NCBI RefSeq assembly: GCF_002015085.1
Contig: NZ_MUXW01000003.1
Location: forward strand, 124,001 to 188,000
Length of the DNA stretch: 64,000 nucleotides
From: Glaesserella parasuis
GTDB lineage: Bacteria; Pseudomonadota; Gammaproteobacteria; Enterobacterales; Pasteurellaceae
Direction of reading: 5' to 3'
Part shown: in pieces, positions 8,475-17,520 of the stretch
Numbering within the stretch: the stretch's first letter is position 1
How the letters are laid out: every line of letters begins with the position of its first letter
Notes under the pieces: model-generated
Told to the model about the DNA's origin: nothing
What the model saw: only the letters and a program-made list of their open reading frames with translations
Database searches by the model: none
Translations under genes and position numbers: made by a program

Positions 8475-9932
8475 GTGAAAAAAGTCAGTAAAATGTTAAA
8501 AAACAGCCTTGTTGCGACAATGGCTATGTTGGGGTGTTTCCAAGCTGCGTGGGCAGGGGAAGCCAAAGAGTTTGAAGGTCCAAAACCTGATGTGAAAATT
8601 GAATCAGCTAACCATAAATTTGCTGAACTCTATCCTTTACAGTACCAATCTTGGGCTGCAACAGCCGAATCTAAAGAAGTAACAAGTGCTTTAGAAGAAG
8701 ATCCTCGTTTAGTGGTCTTGTGGACAGGCTATGCATTCTCTAAAGATTACAATAAGCCTCGTGGTCACTTCTATGCGGTTACTGATGTGCGTAATATCTT
8801 GCGTACTGGTGCGCCAATGGACGAAAATTCTGGCCCTCAGCCTATGGCGTGCTGGGCGTGTAAAAGTCCAGATGTGCCACGTATGATCGCAGAAAAAGGC
8901 GAAGTTGGTTATTTTGATGCAAAATGGGCTAAATATGGTTCAGAAATTGTCAATCCTATTGGTTGTGCGGACTGCCACGATACCACTTCACAAGAATTTA
9001 AAGATGGCAAAGCGGCACTGCGTGTTGCTCGCCCACACGTTTTGCGTGCGTTAGAAGTTATCGGTTGGAAATTCGATACACTGGATAAACACGGAAAACG
9101 TGCCGCAGTATGTTCTAACTGTCACGTTGAATACTATTTTGCGGGTAAAGAAAAAGCGGTGACATTCCCTTGGGATAAAGGTGTAGATGTTGATAGCATT
9201 GAAAAATACTTTGATGAAATCAAATTCACTGACTGGGTTCACGGCTTATCAAAAGCACCAATGCTAAAAGCACAACACCCAGACTTTGAAACTTGGGCAT
9301 TAGGTACACACGGTAAAAACGGTGTAACCTGTATCGACTGCCATATGCCAAAAGTAGAAACTAAAGATGGTAAAGTCTATACCGATCACAAAATCGGCAA
9401 TCCGTTTGATAACTTTGAGCATACTTGTAAAACTTGTCACGAACAAAGCAAAGAGAGCTTACAAGCTCGCGTGAAAGAGCATAAAAAACAGATCAAAGAC
9501 GTAATGATCCGTTTGGAAGATCAGCTTGTTAAAGCACACTTTGAAGCGAAAAGAGCTTGGGAAGCGGGTGCAACTGAAGAAGAAATGAAAGATGCATTGC
9601 AAGCAATTCGCCACGCACAATGGCGTTGGGATTACTCAGCTGCAGGACACGGCGGTCATATGCACGCACCTGATGTTATTCTTCACGTTATCGGAACAGG
9701 CTTAGATCGTGCAGCTGATGCTCGTACTAAACTTGCAGTCATCTTAACGAAACACGGTGTTCAAACACCAATTGAGTTCCCTGATATTTCAACGAAAGCG
9801 AAAGCACAAAAAGTTGTAGGTATCGACTTTGATAAAGAGAAAGCAGCGAAAGAAGAATTCTTACGCACCGTAGTACCACAATGGGAAAAAGAAGCGAAAG
9901 AGAAAGGCTTATTACCTGCGGACGCAAAATAA
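8475..9932 (+). CDS. nrfA: periplasmic ammonia-forming cytochrome c nitrite reductase
   Basis: NrfA reduces nitrite to ammonium with six electrons in the periplasm. A signal peptide ends at A-W-A-G. Five haem sites are visible in order: the catalytic C-W-A-C-K with its lysine ligand, then C-A-D-C-H, C-S-N-C-H, C-I-D-C-H and C-K-T-C-H. This is the exact pentahaem pattern of the family. The GTG start at 8475 follows a perfect GAGGAGG and gives a 485-aa protein, close to the E. coli enzyme. nrfB, nrfC and nrfD follow with short gaps or overlaps. A likely FNR box lies upstream. Confidence 0.96.
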   Translation: MKKVSKMLKNSLVATMAMLGCFQAAWAGEAKEFEGPKPDVKIESANHKFAELYPLQYQSWAATAESKEVTSALEEDPRLVVLWTGYAFSKDYNKPRGHFYAVTDVRNILRTGAPMDENSGPQPMACWACKSPDVPRMIAEKGEVGYFDAKWAKYGSEIVNPIGCADCHDTTSQEFKDGKAALRVARPHVLRALEVIGWKFDTLDKHGKRAAVCSNCHVEYYFAGKEKAVTFPWDKGVDVDSIEKYFDEIKFTDWVHGLSKAPMLKAQHPDFETWALGTHGKNGVTCIDCHMPKVETKDGKVYTDHKIGNPFDNFEHTCKTCHEQSKESLQARVKEHKKQIKDVMIRLEDQLVKAHFEAKRAWEAGATEEEMKDALQAIRHAQWRWDYSAAGHGGHMHAPDVILHVIGTGLDRAADARTKLAVILTKHGVQTPIEFPDISTKAKAQKVVGIDFDKEKAAKEEFLRTVVPQWEKEAKEKGLLPADAK

Positions 9933-9952
9933 TTTGCTAAGTCGAGGCTACT

Positions 9953-10576
9953 ATGAAACATATTTTCTCAATGATTAAGCTACAAGCGGTTGCATTACTG
10001 AGTTTCTTTGCAATATCTTCTACTGTGTTGGCAGAAATGCCAGCACAGCCACAACCAATTTGGAGCAATCCGTTGGACAATGTAGATGGTGCAACTATTG
10101 CTAAAGACTCTCGTCGTGATCCGAATACTTATTGTGTGAATTGCCACGGACATTTATCTACCTTCAAACACACAGGTAAGCACTTTCAAAAAGACACGGT
10201 TAGTCCAAATAACAGCAAACCGCTTAACTGTGTAAGTTGTCACGGCAATATTTCTGAAAATCATCGTAAGGGTGTGAAAGACGTAATGCGTTTTAATGCT
10301 CACGGTAAGGCTAAAAATCCAGCCTTGGAGCGTTCAGTCGAAGAGCAAAATCAAGTCTGTTTTGCTTGCCATAGCCCTGACAAATTGCGTGAGAAATTCT
10401 GGGCTCACGACACTCACGCTAATAAAATTGCGTGTGTAAACTGCCACAAACTACACCCAGAAAAAGAACCAATGAAAGGCATTGAGTCTAAACAGCGTGT
10501 AAAACTCTGCGTGGATTGTCACACAGAAGTACACAAAGGTACGTTTAAAAAAGCGGAAGCTAAGGATCAAAAATGA
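9953..10576 (+). CDS. nrfB: pentahaem cytochrome c, electron donor to NrfA
   Basis: A periplasmic c-type cytochrome with a signal peptide ending at V-L-A-E. Five C-x-x-C-H sites are visible: CVNCH, CVSCH, CFACH, CVNCH and CVDCH. NrfB carries electrons from the NrfCD quinol dehydrogenase to NrfA. 207 aa, full length. The gene begins 20 bases after nrfA, and its TGA overlaps the nrfC ATG (ATGA), so the operon is coupled. An Apl-type uptake signal (ACAAGCGGT, 9982-9990) lies in the signal-peptide coding part. Confidence 0.95.
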   Translation: MKHIFSMIKLQAVALLSFFAISSTVLAEMPAQPQPIWSNPLDNVDGATIAKDSRRDPNTYCVNCHGHLSTFKHTGKHFQKDTVSPNNSKPLNCVSCHGNISENHRKGVKDVMRFNAHGKAKNPALERSVEEQNQVCFACHSPDKLREKFWAHDTHANKIACVNCHKLHPEKEPMKGIESKQRVKLCVDCHTEVHKGTFKKAEAKDQK

Positions 10577-11250
10577 GTTGTTCCCGTCGAGATTTTATCT
10601 CAGGGGCGGGAGCAGTGATTGCCGTGGCAGGCACAACGGGGCTTGCCACAAGTCAGCTCTCCCTTGCGACTGAGAAAGAAAGTAAAACCATTCGCTATGC
10701 GATGTTGCACGATGAACAAGCCTGTATCGGTTGTACTGCTTGCATGGACGCTTGTCGTGAAACAAACAAAGTGCCAGAAGGGGTATCCCGTTTAGAAATT
10801 ATTCGTAGCCAACCTTATGGCGAATTTCCAAACGTAAAATATGAATTTTTCCGTCAATCTTGCCAACATTGTAGCAATGCGCCTTGTGTGAGCGTTTGCC
10901 CAACAGGTGCGTCTTTCATTGATAAAGCAACAGGCATTGTTGATGTTAATCCAGATCTCTGTGTTGGTTGTGCTTATTGCATTGCGGTCTGTCCATATCG
11001 TGTTCGCTATATTGAGCCAGTGAAGAAAACTGCCGATAAATGTAACTTCTGTCGAGATACAAATCTTGCACAAGGTAAACAGCCTGCTTGTGTAGAAAGC
11101 TGTCCAACCAAAGCATTAACATTCGGCGACTTAAACGATCCGAATAGCGATATTTCTCGTTTAATCAAAGAAAAACCAACTTATCGCACAAAAATGGAAT
11201 TAGGCACAGAACCAAATCTTTACCATATTAAGAAAGGGGAGGCAAAATAA
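10573..11250 (+). CDS. nrfC: ferredoxin-like iron-sulfur subunit of the nitrite reductase quinol dehydrogenase
   Basis: A 225-residue protein with a twin-arginine signal (S-R-R-D-F-I near residue 4) and the four cysteine clusters of DmsB/NrfC-type proteins. These include C-I-G-C-T-A-C, C-Q-H-C-S-N-A-P-C, C-V-G-C-A-Y-C and a split C-N-F-C ... C-V-E-S-C group. Together they imply four [4Fe-4S] centres. It moves electrons from NrfD to NrfB on the periplasmic side. It overlaps nrfB by ATGA and nrfD by TAATG. Confidence 0.95.
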   Translation: MSCSRRDFISGAGAVIAVAGTTGLATSQLSLATEKESKTIRYAMLHDEQACIGCTACMDACRETNKVPEGVSRLEIIRSQPYGEFPNVKYEFFRQSCQHCSNAPCVSVCPTGASFIDKATGIVDVNPDLCVGCAYCIAVCPYRVRYIEPVKKTADKCNFCRDTNLAQGKQPACVESCPTKALTFGDLNDPNSDISRLIKEKPTYRTKMELGTEPNLYHIKKGEAK

Positions 11251-12203
11251 TGAACGACTATGTTCCATTCCAAACCCCAAATCTTGTATGGGATTCGACC
11301 ATTGCGATCTATCTCTTTTTACTTGGGATATCCGCAGGTTCAACTTTATTAGCCGTGCTATATAAGCGTAAAGCGAGTTTAGCTGATCCAAGCCAGAGTT
11401 GGATGATTCGCACAATGGCAATAATGTCACCGCTTGCAACAATCATCGGTTTAACCTTATTGATTTTCCACTTGGCTCGTCCGTGGACATTCTGGTATTT
11501 GATGTTTAACTACCAGTTTGATTCGGTAATGTCGATGGGGGTAATGCTATTCCAAGTCTTTATGGCGGTATTAGTCGTTTGGCTGGCAATCATCTTCAAA
11601 AACTGGCTAAGCGGTTTTGGTTTTATTCCGAAATTTGCCTTTGGTTTGATTGATATTGCGGCAAAATTTACCTCGTTGATTGAAATCCTGTTGATCTTAC
11701 TATCCCTTGCACTTGGGGCTTATACGGGGTTCTTATTATCTGAATTAATCAGTTACCCAATGTTAAATAACCCTGTCTTGCCAGTCTTATTCTTGGCTTC
11801 AGGAACTTCATCTGGTATTGTAGCACTTCTTGTTGTAATCTTGGTGGTTGGCAAAGTCGCAACGGATAGTCACGAAGTACATTTCTTGCACAAGTTTGAA
11901 AAACCAGTTGCCCTTATTGAAATGTTACTTTTAGCAGGCTTCTTTGCTTACCTTTATGCTAAAGGTGGACAAAGTGCTGTGGCAGCAGATAACGCTTTAG
12001 CCTTCTCAGGCTACTGGGGTAAAATGTTCTGGGTAGGCGTTGTGGCTATCGGTTTAGTCATTCCAATGTTACTTAACATTGTTTCACCAGCTAATGTCAA
12101 ACACCAAAAAGGCTTTATCCTTTTTCTTGCGGTATTAGGTTTAATCGGTGTTCTCTGTTTACGTTACTTTGTTCTTTATGCTGGGCAAATGACGATTGCT
12201 TAA
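11250..12203 (+). CDS. nrfD: membrane quinol-oxidising subunit of the nitrite reductase system
   Basis: A 317-residue membrane protein of the NrfD/PsrC family with about eight to nine predicted helices. It oxidises menaquinol or ubiquinol in the membrane and passes electrons to NrfC. Full family length. The start codon overlaps the nrfC stop. No haem-lyase genes (nrfEFG) follow: a terminator at 12211 ends the operon, as in other Pasteurellaceae where cytochrome maturation for the CxxCK haem is encoded elsewhere (inference). Confidence 0.94.
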   Translation: MNDYVPFQTPNLVWDSTIAIYLFLLGISAGSTLLAVLYKRKASLADPSQSWMIRTMAIMSPLATIIGLTLLIFHLARPWTFWYLMFNYQFDSVMSMGVMLFQVFMAVLVVWLAIIFKNWLSGFGFIPKFAFGLIDIAAKFTSLIEILLILLSLALGAYTGFLLSELISYPMLNNPVLPVLFLASGTSSGIVALLVVILVVGKVATDSHEVHFLHKFEKPVALIEMLLLAGFFAYLYAKGGQSAVAADNALAFSGYWGKMFWVGVVAIGLVIPMLLNIVSPANVKHQKGFILFLAVLGLIGVLCLRYFVLYAGQMTIA

Positions 12204-12210
12204 CCCCTCA

Positions 12211-12262
12211 CAAGCGGGCAGAGCTTGCAAATTTATCGCAAAATCTGCTCGCTTGCTTTTTT
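12211..12262 (+). terminator. rho-independent terminator of nrfABCD
   Basis: The arms CAAGCGGGCAGA (12211-12222) and TCTGCTCGCTTG (12244-12255) pair with one G-T wobble and are followed by a run of six T. Confidence 0.8.
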
Positions 12263-12310
12263 CAATATCGATAAAATGTTAATACGAGTTTCTATCCAAA
12301 AGGAGCTAAT

Positions 12311-13099
12311 ATGAACAGACCGGTCAAAAATGAAATGTTTATTGTAATTGCTAATGGTTTATGGCGTTTATTGGGGAATATCGTCAAAACGTTAAGCTAT
12401 CCGTTTCACGCCTTATTTCCGAAAAAGCGTTTTACCATTCCAGAATTTAGTCCAGCTAAAAGCGTATCAGCTAAATCAACGAAAATTACTAAGGTCATCT
12501 GGCAGACTAATTACAGCAACAAAGTAACCTTACCAGTGTATTGTAATTATTTGGTTAATCGTTTGTTGTCACGAGATTATGACTACCGTTATGTTAGCAC
12601 TGAAGAGCGGGAAGAATATATCAAAGCTAATGCAGATGAACGTACTTTTAATGCGTATAGTAAACTGACGGATGGGGCAGCTCAGGCAGATTTTTGGCGT
12701 ATTTTCACCCTATATAATGAAGGCGGTATCTATATGGATATTGATGGACATTTAGTTTGGAATCTGTCTTCAATTATTGGTGAAAATGATAGTGAGGTTT
12801 TGATCACTCGCCGAGACGAATACACCAATTTCTTTTTAGCCAGTGAAAAGGGAAATGCGTTTTTGAAAGAAACGTTAGAGATTATTGTCGATAATATTGA
12901 GCAACGTCGGATTGATGGTGGCGTATTTTCTTTAACTGGGCCAGCCACCTTAAATATGGCATTGGAAGGAAAAACGGTTAATCGTCGCCGAGATAAAATC
13001 ACTTGTGCGCAGGGGACTTTTACTAACGAATATTTTCAGTATATGGATAAAAAGCGTGGTAAATGGAATCACGCTAAAAATGAAGATTTGTTGAAGTAA
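12311..13099 (+). CDS. GT32-type glycosyltransferase with DXD motif (capsule/LPS sugar transferase)
   Basis: A 262-residue protein of the 'glycosyltransferase sugar-binding region containing DXD motif' family (OCH1/GT32 type). The family opening K-V-I-W-Q-T-N is at about residue 60. The catalytic/metal region A-Q-A-D-F-W-R-I-F-T-L-Y-N-E-G-G-I-Y-M-D-I-D lies around residues 120-142, with D-I-D as the DXD. Such enzymes add sugars to capsule or lipooligosaccharide. The N-terminal hydrophobic stretch may tether it to the membrane. A good AAGGAG site precedes the ATG. It stands alone between nrf and serB, so acceptor and donor sugar cannot be inferred. Confidence 0.8.
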   Translation: MNRPVKNEMFIVIANGLWRLLGNIVKTLSYPFHALFPKKRFTIPEFSPAKSVSAKSTKITKVIWQTNYSNKVTLPVYCNYLVNRLLSRDYDYRYVSTEEREEYIKANADERTFNAYSKLTDGAAQADFWRIFTLYNEGGIYMDIDGHLVWNLSSIIGENDSEVLITRRDEYTNFFLASEKGNAFLKETLEIIVDNIEQRRIDGGVFSLTGPATLNMALEGKTVNRRRDKITCAQGTFTNEYFQYMDKKRGKWNHAKNEDLLK

Positions 13100-13112
13100 T
13101 CTGATATTAAGA

Positions 13113-13139
13113 GGCATAGTAAACAAAAGTTACTATGCC
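13113..13139. terminator. hairpin between the convergent glycosyltransferase and serB genes
   Basis: GGCATAGTAA (13113-13122) and TTACTATGCC (13130-13139) form a perfect 10-bp stem with a 7-base loop. There is no long T-run on the plus strand, so termination is only probable. Confidence 0.5.
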
Positions 13140-13206
13140 ATATTGGTGTCTTAATTGATTATTGGGTGTAATAGACAAAAGAAATATAGATATATATCTA
13201 AAGACA

Positions 13207-14070
13207 TTATGGGGAATCAAACAATTCCTTTGCTTTTAATAGTAACAGTAGGGCAGTTAAATCTCCAAAGTTTACTACGAATGCCGATTGTTCTTGTACT
13301 TTGGGTTTGGCATGTAGTGCAACGCCTAAACTGGCATGTTTAAGCATCAGTAGATCATTGGCTCCATCTCCTACTGCAATCCATTGCACTTGTGGAATAC
13401 CAAACTTGTGAGCTAGAGCCATTAACGTATCTGCTTTACATTGAGCATCTACTACTTTGCCAAGTATTTGACCTGTTAGTTTGCCATCAATAACTTCAAG
13501 CCTATTTGACACAGAATAATCTAGATCAAAAGACTGTCTGAGGTAGTCTGCAAAATAGTCAAATCCTCCTGAAGCAATAGCTATCTTCCAGCCATATTGT
13601 TTCAGACTTTTAACTAATAATTCAAAACCATCCATAAGTGGTAACTGTTCACGAACTTGTTGTAAGATACTTTCTGGTGCATTTTCAAGTGCTGCAACAC
13701 GCTGACGTAAACTTTCTTCAAAATCAAGTTCTCCACGCATAGCTCTTGCTGTAATAGATGAAACAATCTCTCCTTTTCCTGCTAATTTAGCAATCTCATC
13801 AATACACTCAATTTTAATCGCAGTAGAATCCATATCCATTAAAAGTAAACCTTCTTTTTTAATGCAAGGAAGAATATCTAACCTACTAAAATCAGCTTGT
13901 ATGGTTTGAGCCTTCTCTCGTAGAGAATCTGTCAAATCTCCTCTAAAAAAAGCAACATGGTAATCCAAATACTCCACTTGTTTTACAAAAATAGTAGAAC
14001 TTATGTGAGTGAAGTGGGCAATCTGTTCAGCTGTAAGCTGCTTACTGTAAATAAAAAAGATATGTGACAT
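13207..14070 (-). CDS. serB: phosphoserine phosphatase
   Basis: SerB catalyses the last step of serine synthesis, hydrolysis of 3-phosphoserine. The HAD nucleophile motif D-M-D-S-T is present, as is the conserved E-C-I-D-E-I-A and the G-D-G-A-N-D-L-L-M motif IV. The later G-V-A-L-H-A-K-P-K segment also fits the family. 287 aa, slightly shorter than E. coli SerB because the N-terminal regulatory part is short. It is divergent from ytjB, the same neighbourhood as in E. coli. Confidence 0.94.
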   Translation of the reverse strand: MSHIFFIYSKQLTAEQIAHFTHISSTIFVKQVEYLDYHVAFFRGDLTDSLREKAQTIQADFSRLDILPCIKKEGLLLMDMDSTAIKIECIDEIAKLAGKGEIVSSITARAMRGELDFEESLRQRVAALENAPESILQQVREQLPLMDGFELLVKSLKQYGWKIAIASGGFDYFADYLRQSFDLDYSVSNRLEVIDGKLTGQILGKVVDAQCKADTLMALAHKFGIPQVQWIAVGDGANDLLMLKHASLGVALHAKPKVQEQSAFVVNFGDLTALLLLLKAKELFDSP

Positions 14071-14155
14071 GATTCTTTCAAACCTTTATAGTGAGTTTTA
14101 CTAACTTTAGCAAAATTACGTGTTAGAATCATCTTCTAATTTTATGGGGACAATT

Positions 14156-14821
14156 ATGTATATTTCTCGTGAACAACTAATAAAGAGTAGCATTATTGCT
14201 GTGATCATAGCAATTTGTTTAATGATTGTGTGGATAATACTGACCGGTATAAACCATTTCAAAGTAGGTTCACAGCTGGCTGGGATTAACCAAGTAACAA
14301 ATCTTTCTCATTTACTTGTACGACAACAGGCAAAATTGTTTTCCTTGATGTTAGTAAAAAACGCAAAAAATGATGAATTAGTTGAAGCATTAGATGTTTT
14401 TGCTAAAGAAGCGTTTGTCATTGATGCTAATTTGTATTCGCCATCAGGAAATTTAGTTGCACATAGTAGCAATGCGATTGAATTTAACCCGAGAGTAAAC
14501 GACAAGATACAACAAGAGCCGGTACTTACCCAACAAATTGTAGAGCCTATTTTTGCACAGGATGACTTAATTGGGTTTTTACGAGTAACTTTTGACTCTC
14601 AATATGGGCAAACAACACAACATAAAGTAAATGAATTATTTCATTTGCTTTATGGTGAGTTGATTATTTTATTTATGTCTGGAGGGCTATTTGTTAGTTG
14701 TTTCTATTATTTTTTACAGCTAAATACAACAAAAACAGTTTCGTCAAACTTTATACCTATTGAATTAAAACGTCAAACTCAACGTTTTCACTCTCGAAGA
14801 AGAGCTTTTCGCCGTAAATGA
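14156..14821 (+). CDS. ytjB: YtjB/Smp-type inner membrane protein
   Basis: A protein of about 221 aa with two predicted membrane helices (near residues 9-30 and 165-190) and a periplasmic stretch between them. This is the layout of the SMP/YtjB family, whose role is not settled. The basic C-terminal tail (R-R-R-A-F-R-R-K) would be cytoplasmic. I place the start at the ATG at 14156 because GGGGAC lies at a good distance before it; a GTG at 14120 would add twelve residues without a signal. The position divergent from serB matches E. coli and supports the call. Confidence 0.75.
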   Translation: MYISREQLIKSSIIAVIIAICLMIVWIILTGINHFKVGSQLAGINQVTNLSHLLVRQQAKLFSLMLVKNAKNDELVEALDVFAKEAFVIDANLYSPSGNLVAHSSNAIEFNPRVNDKIQQEPVLTQQIVEPIFAQDDLIGFLRVTFDSQYGQTTQHKVNELFHLLYGELIILFMSGGLFVSCFYYFLQLNTTKTVSSNFIPIELKRQTQRFHSRRRAFRRK

Positions 14822-14916
14822 TTGTAATTCAGGTAAGGGAGAGTATAATACCTCGCATTTTGCCAATATGGCATATTTACAATGACACAACTTAAATTTA
14901 ATTTGAAGAGGAATAA

Positions 14917-15135
14917 ATGGCTAAAGAAGATTGCATTGAAATGCAAGGTACAATTTTAGAAACCTTACCTAATACTATGTTTCGAGTAGAACTAGAAAAT
15001 GGGCATGTTGTAACAGCCCATATTTCAGGAAAAATGCGTAAAAACTATATTCGGATTCTAACTGGAGATAAAGTCACCGTTGAAATGACCCCATACGATT
15101 TAAGTAAGGGGCGAATTATTTTCCGTGCAAGATAA
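14917..15135 (+). CDS. infA: translation initiation factor IF-1
   Basis: A 72-residue S1/OB-fold protein that binds the ribosomal A site during initiation. The family sequence is plain: MAKEDCIEMQGTILE at the start, then the central H-I-S-G-K-M-R-K-N-Y-I-R-I and the ending F-R-A-R. Exactly the usual length. Preceded by a GAAGAGGAA ribosome site. It is a single gene, followed by rsgA, also a ribosome-related gene. Confidence 0.98.
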   Translation: MAKEDCIEMQGTILETLPNTMFRVELENGHVVTAHISGKMRKNYIRILTGDKVTVEMTPYDLSKGRIIFRAR

Positions 15136-15221
15136 TTGAGGTATACGTAAAAATGGAAGCGTCTAGCTCCCATTTTTATGGTTAGCTCTCGGTTATTTTT
15201 TAGTAAAGTCAGGTCAATCTT

Positions 15222-16253
15222 TTGAGCAAACGTCGCTTAACTCAGAATCAACAACGTCGGATTCAAACTAATCATCACAAAAAAATCAATAAAACGGAAT
15301 TTGAATGGCAAGATGAAATGTTGGGGGAAGTCCAGCAAGGTCTTGTGGTTACTCGCCACGCTAAACACGCAGATGTAGAAACCGCAAGTGGTGAGATTTT
15401 CCGTTGTAATTTACGTCGAACGCTGAAAAATGTGGTAGTAGGCGATGTAGTATCGTGGCGTTTGGGAAGTGAGCAGTTACAAGGGATTAGCGGTGTGATT
15501 GAGGTTGTTCACCTTCGCCAAAATGAACTAACTCGCCCTGACTATTACGACGGTATTAAAGTAATGGCGTCGAATATCGATCAAATTATCATTGTGTCAG
15601 CGGTATTGCCACAGCTCTCTCTGAACATTATCGACCGCTATTTAGTGATTTGTGAAAATGCCAACATTCCTGCATTAATTGTGTTGAATAAAATTGATTT
15701 ACTGAGTGAGCAAGAGCGAAAAGAAGTACAACAACAGCTTGCGATCTATGAAAAGATCGGCTACCAGACGTTCTGTTTATCGGCGGATACGGGCGAGAAT
15801 ATGGAAGCTTTGAATGCTTATTTAGCGAAAGGCACCTCTATTTTTGTCGGGCAGTCAGGTGTTGGAAAATCAAGCCTAATCAATCAGTTATTACCCGATG
15901 TGAATGCCCAAACGGGGGCGGTCAGCGATATTTCAGGCTTAGGGCAACATACCACAACGGCTTCACGTTTATACCACTTATCTCAAGGAGGAAATTTAAT
16001 CGACTCGCCAGGGATTCGTGAATTTGGCTTATGGCATTTAGAAGCCGATCAGATTACACAAGGTTATCGAGAGTTTGCTTCGGTATTAGGCACTTGTAAA
16101 TTCCGTGATTGCAAACATAAAGATGACCCAGGTTGTGCATTACGGGAAGCCGTAGAGCAGGGGAAAATCTCCTTGATACGTTTTGATAACTATCACAGAC
16201 TCTTAGAAAGCCGCCAAGAAAGCAAAAGTCAGCGGCATTTTAGGAAAGAGTAA
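15222..16253 (+). CDS. rsgA: ribosome small-subunit biogenesis GTPase
   Basis: RsgA (YjeQ) is a circularly permuted GTPase that helps release assembly factors from the maturing 30S subunit. An N-terminal OB-fold is followed by permuted motifs: G4 N-K-I-D, G1 G-Q-S-G-V-G-K-S-S, then G3 D-S-P-G-I-R-E-F. The C-terminal zinc knuckle is visible as C-K-F-R-D-C-K-H-K-D-D-P-G-C. 343 aa. The start is TTG at 15222, giving the family N-terminus S-K-R-R-L-T-Q-N-Q; no ATG fits. Confidence 0.94.
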   Translation: MSKRRLTQNQQRRIQTNHHKKINKTEFEWQDEMLGEVQQGLVVTRHAKHADVETASGEIFRCNLRRTLKNVVVGDVVSWRLGSEQLQGISGVIEVVHLRQNELTRPDYYDGIKVMASNIDQIIIVSAVLPQLSLNIIDRYLVICENANIPALIVLNKIDLLSEQERKEVQQQLAIYEKIGYQTFCLSADTGENMEALNAYLAKGTSIFVGQSGVGKSSLINQLLPDVNAQTGAVSDISGLGQHTTTASRLYHLSQGGNLIDSPGIREFGLWHLEADQITQGYREFASVLGTCKFRDCKHKDDPGCALREAVEQGKISLIRFDNYHRLLESRQESKSQRHFRKE

Positions 16254-16260
16254 TAAAATC

Positions 16261-16292
16261 AACGGGTTGCTAGATAAAAATAGCAACCCGTT
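16261..16292 (+). terminator. terminator after rsgA
   Basis: The perfect stem AACGGGTTGCTA / TAGCAACCCGTT (with loop GATAAAAA) lies just after the rsgA stop and is followed by a short T-rich stretch (TCTCATTTTT). Confidence 0.75.
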
Positions 16293-16444
16293 CTCATTTT
16301 TAATGCTTATTGATTATCATCTTCATCGCCTTGTTGATTATCATCTAGTTGAGGTTGTTGAGAATCATTTTTATTTATTGACAGGTTAATTTTTATCTAT
16401 ACAATGTCTCCCGAAAACCCATAATTTATATAAGGAGTCTAACT

Positions 16445-17323
16445 ATGAAAAAATTAGCAGCACTACTTGGTATGCTCTTTTTTGTCAGTAATCCACTTGC
16501 TGCCCAGCAGTTTAAAGTGGTCACCACATTCACTGTGATTCAAGACATTGCTCAAAATGTCGCAGGGGATAAGGCGGTGGTCGAATCGATCACCAAACCA
16601 GGTGCGGAAATCCACGATTATCAACCAACGCCACAGGATATTGTGAAAGCACAATCTGCGGATTTGGTGTTGTGGAATGGTATGAACCTTGAAAGTTGGT
16701 TTGAGCGTTTCTTTGCTCAGGTGAAAGATAAGCCTGCGGTTGTGGTAACGGAAGGCATTGAGCCAATTTCAATCTACGAAGGACCTTACAAAGATAAGCC
16801 AAACCCACACGCTTGGATGTCTACGAAAAATGCCTTGATTTATATTGAGAATATTCGTCAAGCCTTAGTAAAATACGATCCAGCAAATGCAGAAGCCTAT
16901 AATGCGAATGCAAAAGCCTATGCCGATAAGATCGTTGCCTTAGATCAGCCGTTGCGTGAGCGCTTGGCAAAAGTGCCTGAAGCACAACGTTGGTTAGTGA
17001 CGAGCGAAGGGGCGTTTAGCTATCTTGCTAGAGATTATGGCTTCAGAGAGTTATATCTTTGGGCGATTAACCAAGATGAACAAGGCACGCCAAAACAGAT
17101 CCGCAAAGTGATCGACCAAGTGCGTAAACATCAAATTCCAGTGGTATTTAGCGAAAGTACCATTTCAGATAAACCAGCTAAACAAGTGGCAAAAGAGAGT
17201 AAAGCACGCTATGGCGGTGTGTTATATGTGGACTCTCTCTCAACCAAAGATGGCAAAGTACCAACCTATATTGATTTACTCAATGTCACTGTAAGTACTA
17301 TTGTTGCTGGATTTGAGAAATAA
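16445..17323 (+). CDS. manganese/iron ABC transporter substrate-binding protein (SitA/YfeA family)
   Basis: A 292-residue periplasmic metal-binding protein of the cluster A-I (ZnuA/SitA) family with a signal peptide ending at P-L-A-A-Q. Likely metal ligands are the histidine in E-I-H-D-Y-Q-P-T-P-Q-D, the histidine in N-P-H-A-W-M, the glutamate in T-S-E-G-A-F and the aspartate near Y-V-D-S-L-S. There is no His-rich loop, which argues for Mn/Fe rather than zinc. The ATPase and two permease genes follow from 17521, separated by a repeat-rich gap. It resembles YfeA/SitA and H. influenzae HI0362. Confidence 0.9.
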   Translation: MKKLAALLGMLFFVSNPLAAQQFKVVTTFTVIQDIAQNVAGDKAVVESITKPGAEIHDYQPTPQDIVKAQSADLVLWNGMNLESWFERFFAQVKDKPAVVVTEGIEPISIYEGPYKDKPNPHAWMSTKNALIYIENIRQALVKYDPANAEAYNANAKAYADKIVALDQPLRERLAKVPEAQRWLVTSEGAFSYLARDYGFRELYLWAINQDEQGTPKQIRKVIDQVRKHQIPVVFSESTISDKPAKQVAKESKARYGGVLYVDSLSTKDGKVPTYIDLLNVTVSTIVAGFEK

Positions 17324-17330
17324 ATCATTC

Positions 17331-17462
17331 CTCTCTCCCGTTTACGGGAGAGAGACAGCCGAAGGATTCGTTCAGAATCCGTAGGCAGAGAGAGGGCTAT
17401 TTTGCCCTTTCCCTCCGAAAATCCTACGGATTTTCTCCCCCCTCTCCCATAAATGGGAGAGG
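17331..17462. repeat. composite palindromic intergenic repeat
   Basis: Two perfect hairpins bound this element: CTCTCTCCCG/CGGGAGAGAG (17331-17354) and CCTCTCCCAT/ATGGGAGAGG (17441-17462). Between them lie smaller inverted pairs, GGATTC/GAATCC and GAAAATCC/GGATTTTC. It separates the binding-protein gene from the ATPase gene and could uncouple their expression by forming RNA structure. Its family is not known to me. Confidence 0.7.
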
Positions 17463-17520
17463 GAAATTTAATTTAAATCAATATGTTATAGTTATTATTA
17501 TGTAGGATTACCTAACAAAT

